A stretch of DNA of 53,978 nt, taken from positions 1 to 53,978 of the forward strand of contig CAJUDE010000020.1 of NCBI GenBank assembly GCA_910585295.1, given 5' to 3'. The notes under the pieces were generated by a model. It did no database searches. It was given only the letters and a program-made list of their open reading frames with translations, and was not told the origin of the DNA. The stretch comes from an uncultured Lachnospiraceae bacterium. Its GTDB lineage: Bacteria; Bacillota; Clostridia; Lachnospirales; Lachnospiraceae. Shown piece by piece: positions 51,596 through 53,978 of the stretch. The position numbers and the translations under genes are program-made. Each line of letters begins with the position of its first letter. The stretch's first letter is position 1.

Positions 51596-53062
51596 ATGTT
51601 AAAAAATTGGAACAGGCCAGAGAGGCCAGGGGAAGAGGAAATCGAGGGGCGCCTGAGGGCGGCAAGGGCGAAGCTTGCAGTGCAGCAGATGCAGATTAAG
51701 GAGCATAAGCTTCCAGTGTTCGTGCTGTTTGAAGGCTGGGGGACGGCAGGCAAGGGCAGCATCCTTGGCAAAATTATTAAGGAGATCGACCCCAGGTTTT
51801 TCAAGGTTGCCACCATGGACGTCCCTACTGAGGAAGAAAGGCGCAAGCCATTTTTGTACCGCTATTTTGTGAAGATCCCAGAAGCTGGCAAGTTCTGCTT
51901 TTTGGATTCTGGCTGGATGGAAGAAGTGACAAGAAGCTGCCTCCATGGCGAGTTAAAGGAAAAGAAATATAAGGAGCGGATTGACAGTGTGAAGCGTTTT
52001 GAACGCCAGTTGACAGACAATGGCTACCTTGTGATGAAATTTTTCTTCCATATCAGCCAGGAAGAGCAGAAGAAGCGTCTAAAGGGGTTAGAAAGGGATG
52101 AAAATACAAGTTGGCGCGTCAGCCCCCATGACAGTTGGCAGAATAAGCATTATGAGAAATGCCTGAAAGTGTATGGCCAATATTTGAATGACACCAATGC
52201 GTCCACATCGCCTTGGTATATTGTAGATGCGAAAAGCAAAAAATGGGCGCAATTGCAGGTGTTGGAGACGTTGGTCAGCGGGATTGAGACAGCTTTGAAA
52301 AACAGCGCGATGGCAGTGCCGTTGCTGCAAAATGTGTTCCCAATGGAAAAGGTGCCAAAGCTGTCCGATATTTCCCTGGATAAAACCTTGACGGATGAAG
52401 AATACAAACGGCAGTTGAATGAGCTGCAAGGGAAGCTGCGTATGCTTCACAATGAGCTGTACTTAAAGAAGATCCCAGTGGTGATAGCCTATGAAGGCTG
52501 GGATGCGGCAGGCAAAGGCGGGAATATCAAGCGTATCACAGGGGCGTTAGACCCAAGGGGATTTGAAGTGCATCCAATTGCAAGCCCTGAACCCCATGAA
52601 AAGGCTAGGCATTACTTGTGGCGGTTCTGGAACCGGCTGCCAAAAACTGGGCATGTGGCGATTTTTGACCGTACCTGGTATGGGCGTGTGATGGTAGAGC
52701 GCCTGGAAGGCTTTTGCAGTGAAAATGACTGGCAGCGGGCATATAATGAGATCAATGAGTTTGAAAAGGAATTGTCTGATTGGGGCGCGGTTATTATAAA
52801 GTTCTGGGTTCAGATTGACAAGGACGTGCAGTTAGAGCGTTTTACTGACCGCCAGAATACGCCAGAGAAGCAATGGAAGATTACGGAGGAAGATTGGCGC
52901 AACCGTGAGAAATGGGATTTGTATGAGATGGCAATCAATGAAATGATGAAAAAAACCAGCACAACCTATGCGCCCTGGCATGTGTTGGAATCCAATGACA
53001 AGAAATATGCAAGGATTAAGGCATTGAAGATTGTAATTGAGGAGATTGAGAAAGTCCTGTAG
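51596..53062 (+). CDS. Two-domain PPK2 family polyphosphate:AMP phosphotransferase
   Basis: This 488-residue protein has two tandem PPK2 domains, the class II layout. The C-terminal domain has a complete Walker A, GWDAAGKGGN near 300-309, with the key Asp, and the Walker B/lid motif FDRTWYGRVMVERLEG near 356-371. The N-terminal domain has GWGTAGKGS near 47-55 without that Asp, and LDSGWMEEVTR in place of FDRSWY, so it is probably structural. Class II enzymes phosphorylate AMP to ADP with polyphosphate. It lies in one run with the ArsC-like and acylphosphatase genes and ends before a strong terminator. Confidence 0.93.
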   Translation: MLKNWNRPERPGEEEIEGRLRAARAKLAVQQMQIKEHKLPVFVLFEGWGTAGKGSILGKIIKEIDPRFFKVATMDVPTEEERRKPFLYRYFVKIPEAGKFCFLDSGWMEEVTRSCLHGELKEKKYKERIDSVKRFERQLTDNGYLVMKFFFHISQEEQKKRLKGLERDENTSWRVSPHDSWQNKHYEKCLKVYGQYLNDTNASTSPWYIVDAKSKKWAQLQVLETLVSGIETALKNSAMAVPLLQNVFPMEKVPKLSDISLDKTLTDEEYKRQLNELQGKLRMLHNELYLKKIPVVIAYEGWDAAGKGGNIKRITGALDPRGFEVHPIASPEPHEKARHYLWRFWNRLPKTGHVAIFDRTWYGRVMVERLEGFCSENDWQRAYNEINEFEKELSDWGAVIIKFWVQIDKDVQLERFTDRQNTPEKQWKITEEDWRNREKWDLYEMAINEMMKKTSTTYAPWHVLESNDKKYARIKALKIVIEEIEKVL

Positions 53063-53126
53063 TGGGACGGATGGTTTTAAGGCAGGAATGCCCGTTAAAA
53101 TTTCCACACTTAACAGAAAAAGAAAA

Positions 53127-53153
53127 CCCCCGGAATGCCCTCCGGGGGTTTTT
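53127..53153 (+). terminator. Strong intrinsic terminator after the PPK2 gene
   Basis: CCCCCGGA (53127-53134) pairs with TCCGGGGG (53141-53148) around a 6-nt loop, followed by TTTTT and preceded by AAAA. It can work in both directions. Confidence 0.95.
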
Positions 53154-53695
53154 GCATGGCTTGTCCTGTGGGTTGCAAGGTGCATAGAACTTTGTCGTTA
53201 TAGTGATGCGAAAGTTTTTAAAAAATAATTGCTAAGAAATTATAAGCAATAAAATTCCTCCACTCATGGCATCATGTTAGATATCCCAATAAAGGCAATT
53301 TTGGGAAAAGTACTCTTCCGAACCCGCTATAACACCAGAAACACCAGAACCGCAAAGGAAACAAACCTCAAAAATATATAAGATAAAGGCGAAAAGCTGA
53401 TTTTACTCAAGCATTTCGCCTTTCATTACCATAGAAGACATTATTTACAGACTTTTCTTCATAGTCTCCTTTCAGGTATGGAACCATATGGAAGCCAATA
53501 ATTTTCTACTATTGAGTGTACATTGTTAATATTTCAAGAAAGATTCTTACATGATAACTAAATCTCTTTATTTTTACCATATCCATAGGTTTCAAAAATA
53601 TCCAATATTGATATGAAAAGTGCATGAAATCCCACTACACACTTTCCATGCACTTTTTGTTGATTCTTGATTTTTAATTATGCTCATATCATCGT
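53154..53695. other. Gene-free region with hairpins
   Basis: No convincing gene is present. AAAGGCGAAA (53385-53394) pairs with TTTCGCCTTT (53414-53423), and ATTGCT/AGCAAT pairs near 53228-53250. The region is AT-rich and contains the terminator of the next gene. Confidence 0.5.
53616..53658 (-). terminator. Hairpin downstream of the Rpn-type gene
   Basis: AAAAGTGCATG (53616-53626) pairs with CATGCACTTTT (53647-53657), with a T-run on both strands. It lies about 40 bp beyond the stop codon of the minus-strand gene. Confidence 0.6.
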
Positions 53696-53978
53696 CTATA
53701 GCATCTCTTTTTTTATTTCCATTATTTCTTCATCTGATAAATACGGAAAATAATCCCCTATTTCATCCACTTTTATTTTTCCGTTCTCTAACATTTTTTG
53801 TATTGTCCTTTTTGCTACTTGTTTCGCCGCTTCTTGTTTCTCACTTTCCACATAAGCGCGCATTACCTGTTCCTCATCAAACAATGTCATCATTATGTCA
53901 ACAACCTCCTTTTCCCTGCTAGATAAATACTCTTTCAGGACATCCCTGTCTTTACAGATATTAATGGTATTGGCAACT
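53696..53978 (-). CDS. Rpn family nuclease/putative transposase, 3' part only
   Basis: The gene runs off the window: the frame is open from the edge (VANTINICKDRDVLKEYLSS...) to the TAG at 53696. The sequence SREKEVVDIMMTLFDEEQVM followed by a Lys/Glu-rich helical tail ending DEIGDYFPYLSDEEIMEIKK is typical of the C-terminus of Rpn (PD-(D/E)xK) proteins, which are linked to transposon-like recombination. The nuclease core is outside the window, so activity cannot be judged. The internal ATG at 53893 is not a likely start because the homology extends upstream. Confidence 0.75.
   Translation of the reverse strand, partial: VANTINICKDRDVLKEYLSSREKEVVDIMMTLFDEEQVMRAYVESEKQEAAKQVAKRTIQKMLENGKIKVDEIGDYFPYLSDEEIMEIKKEML

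Overview
The window is the replication-origin region of a low-to-moderate GC Firmicute, most likely a member of the Lachnospiraceae (Clostridia). The evidence is the order rpmH-rnpA-yidD-yidC-jag-mnmE-mnmG-rsmG to the left of dnaA and dnaN-S4-recF-gyrB-gyrA to its right, clostridial families such as DUF3881 and DUF4446 beside parAB, the glgC/glgD pair, and a surface protein of the repeat-rich kind found in gut clostridia. The genus cannot be fixed from the sequence alone. Nearly all genes point away from the origin: minus strand on the left, plus strand on the right. GC content looks clearly higher to the right of about 21 kb than to the left.

Left end (1-2.65 kb): a small integrated element lies between two copies of an 81-bp repeat containing the 3' half of tRNA-Arg(CCT). 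It carries an ORF6N antirepressor-like gene, a tail-anchored protein of unknown family, a broken small ORF of the conjugative-element type, repeated ATTAGCA motifs near both ends, and four copies of a palindrome, one of which is inside the ORF6N coding sequence. No integrase is present, so it looks like a remnant or a dependent element.

2.7-9.6 kb: DUF3881, an HD-GYP phosphodiesterase, DUF4446, parB and parA, then three perfect parS sites and a structured GC-rich non-coding block, then a DegS/DegU-like two-component pair. One parS site lies inside a hairpin that may also terminate transcription. A divergent alpha/beta-hydrolase-like gene lacking the usual catalytic histidine follows at 9.9-10.8 kb.

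11-20 kb: tRNA-modification, membrane-insertion and RNA-processing genes lead to rpmH (GTG start). Next comes the DnaA-box cluster, then dnaA and dnaN. The boxes form a nested dyad at 18142-18215, and a further box lies between dnaA and dnaN.

21-36 kb: S4 protein, recF, gyrB and gyrA; a Uma2-family gene on the opposite strand; then a very large secreted surface protein (beta-helix plus InlB-type repeats with a 495-bp period) broken by a one-base frameshift near 31625. It is followed by three tightly overlapping metabolic genes (DUF89 phosphatase, histidine phosphatase, 2-hydroxyacid dehydrogenase) and a convergent zinc-dependent phospholipase C-like gene.

36.6-42 kb: glgC and glgD for ADP-glucose and glycogen synthesis, followed directly by a SNF2-type helicase.

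42-51 kb: the most unusual block. A histidine kinase/OmpR-type regulator pair is divergent from a five-gene operon: a lipoprotein with an N-terminal propeller-like region and a C-terminal solute-binding domain, two sugar-type ABC permeases, an HlyD-like adaptor and a MacB/FtsX-like permease, with no ATPase gene. Four 11-bp-spaced repeats in the divergent promoter look like the regulator's operator.

51-54 kb: an ArsC/Spx-like protein, acylphosphatase and a two-domain PPK2 polyphosphate kinase, then a non-coding stretch with hairpins and the 3' part of an Rpn-type nuclease/transposase gene cut by the window end.
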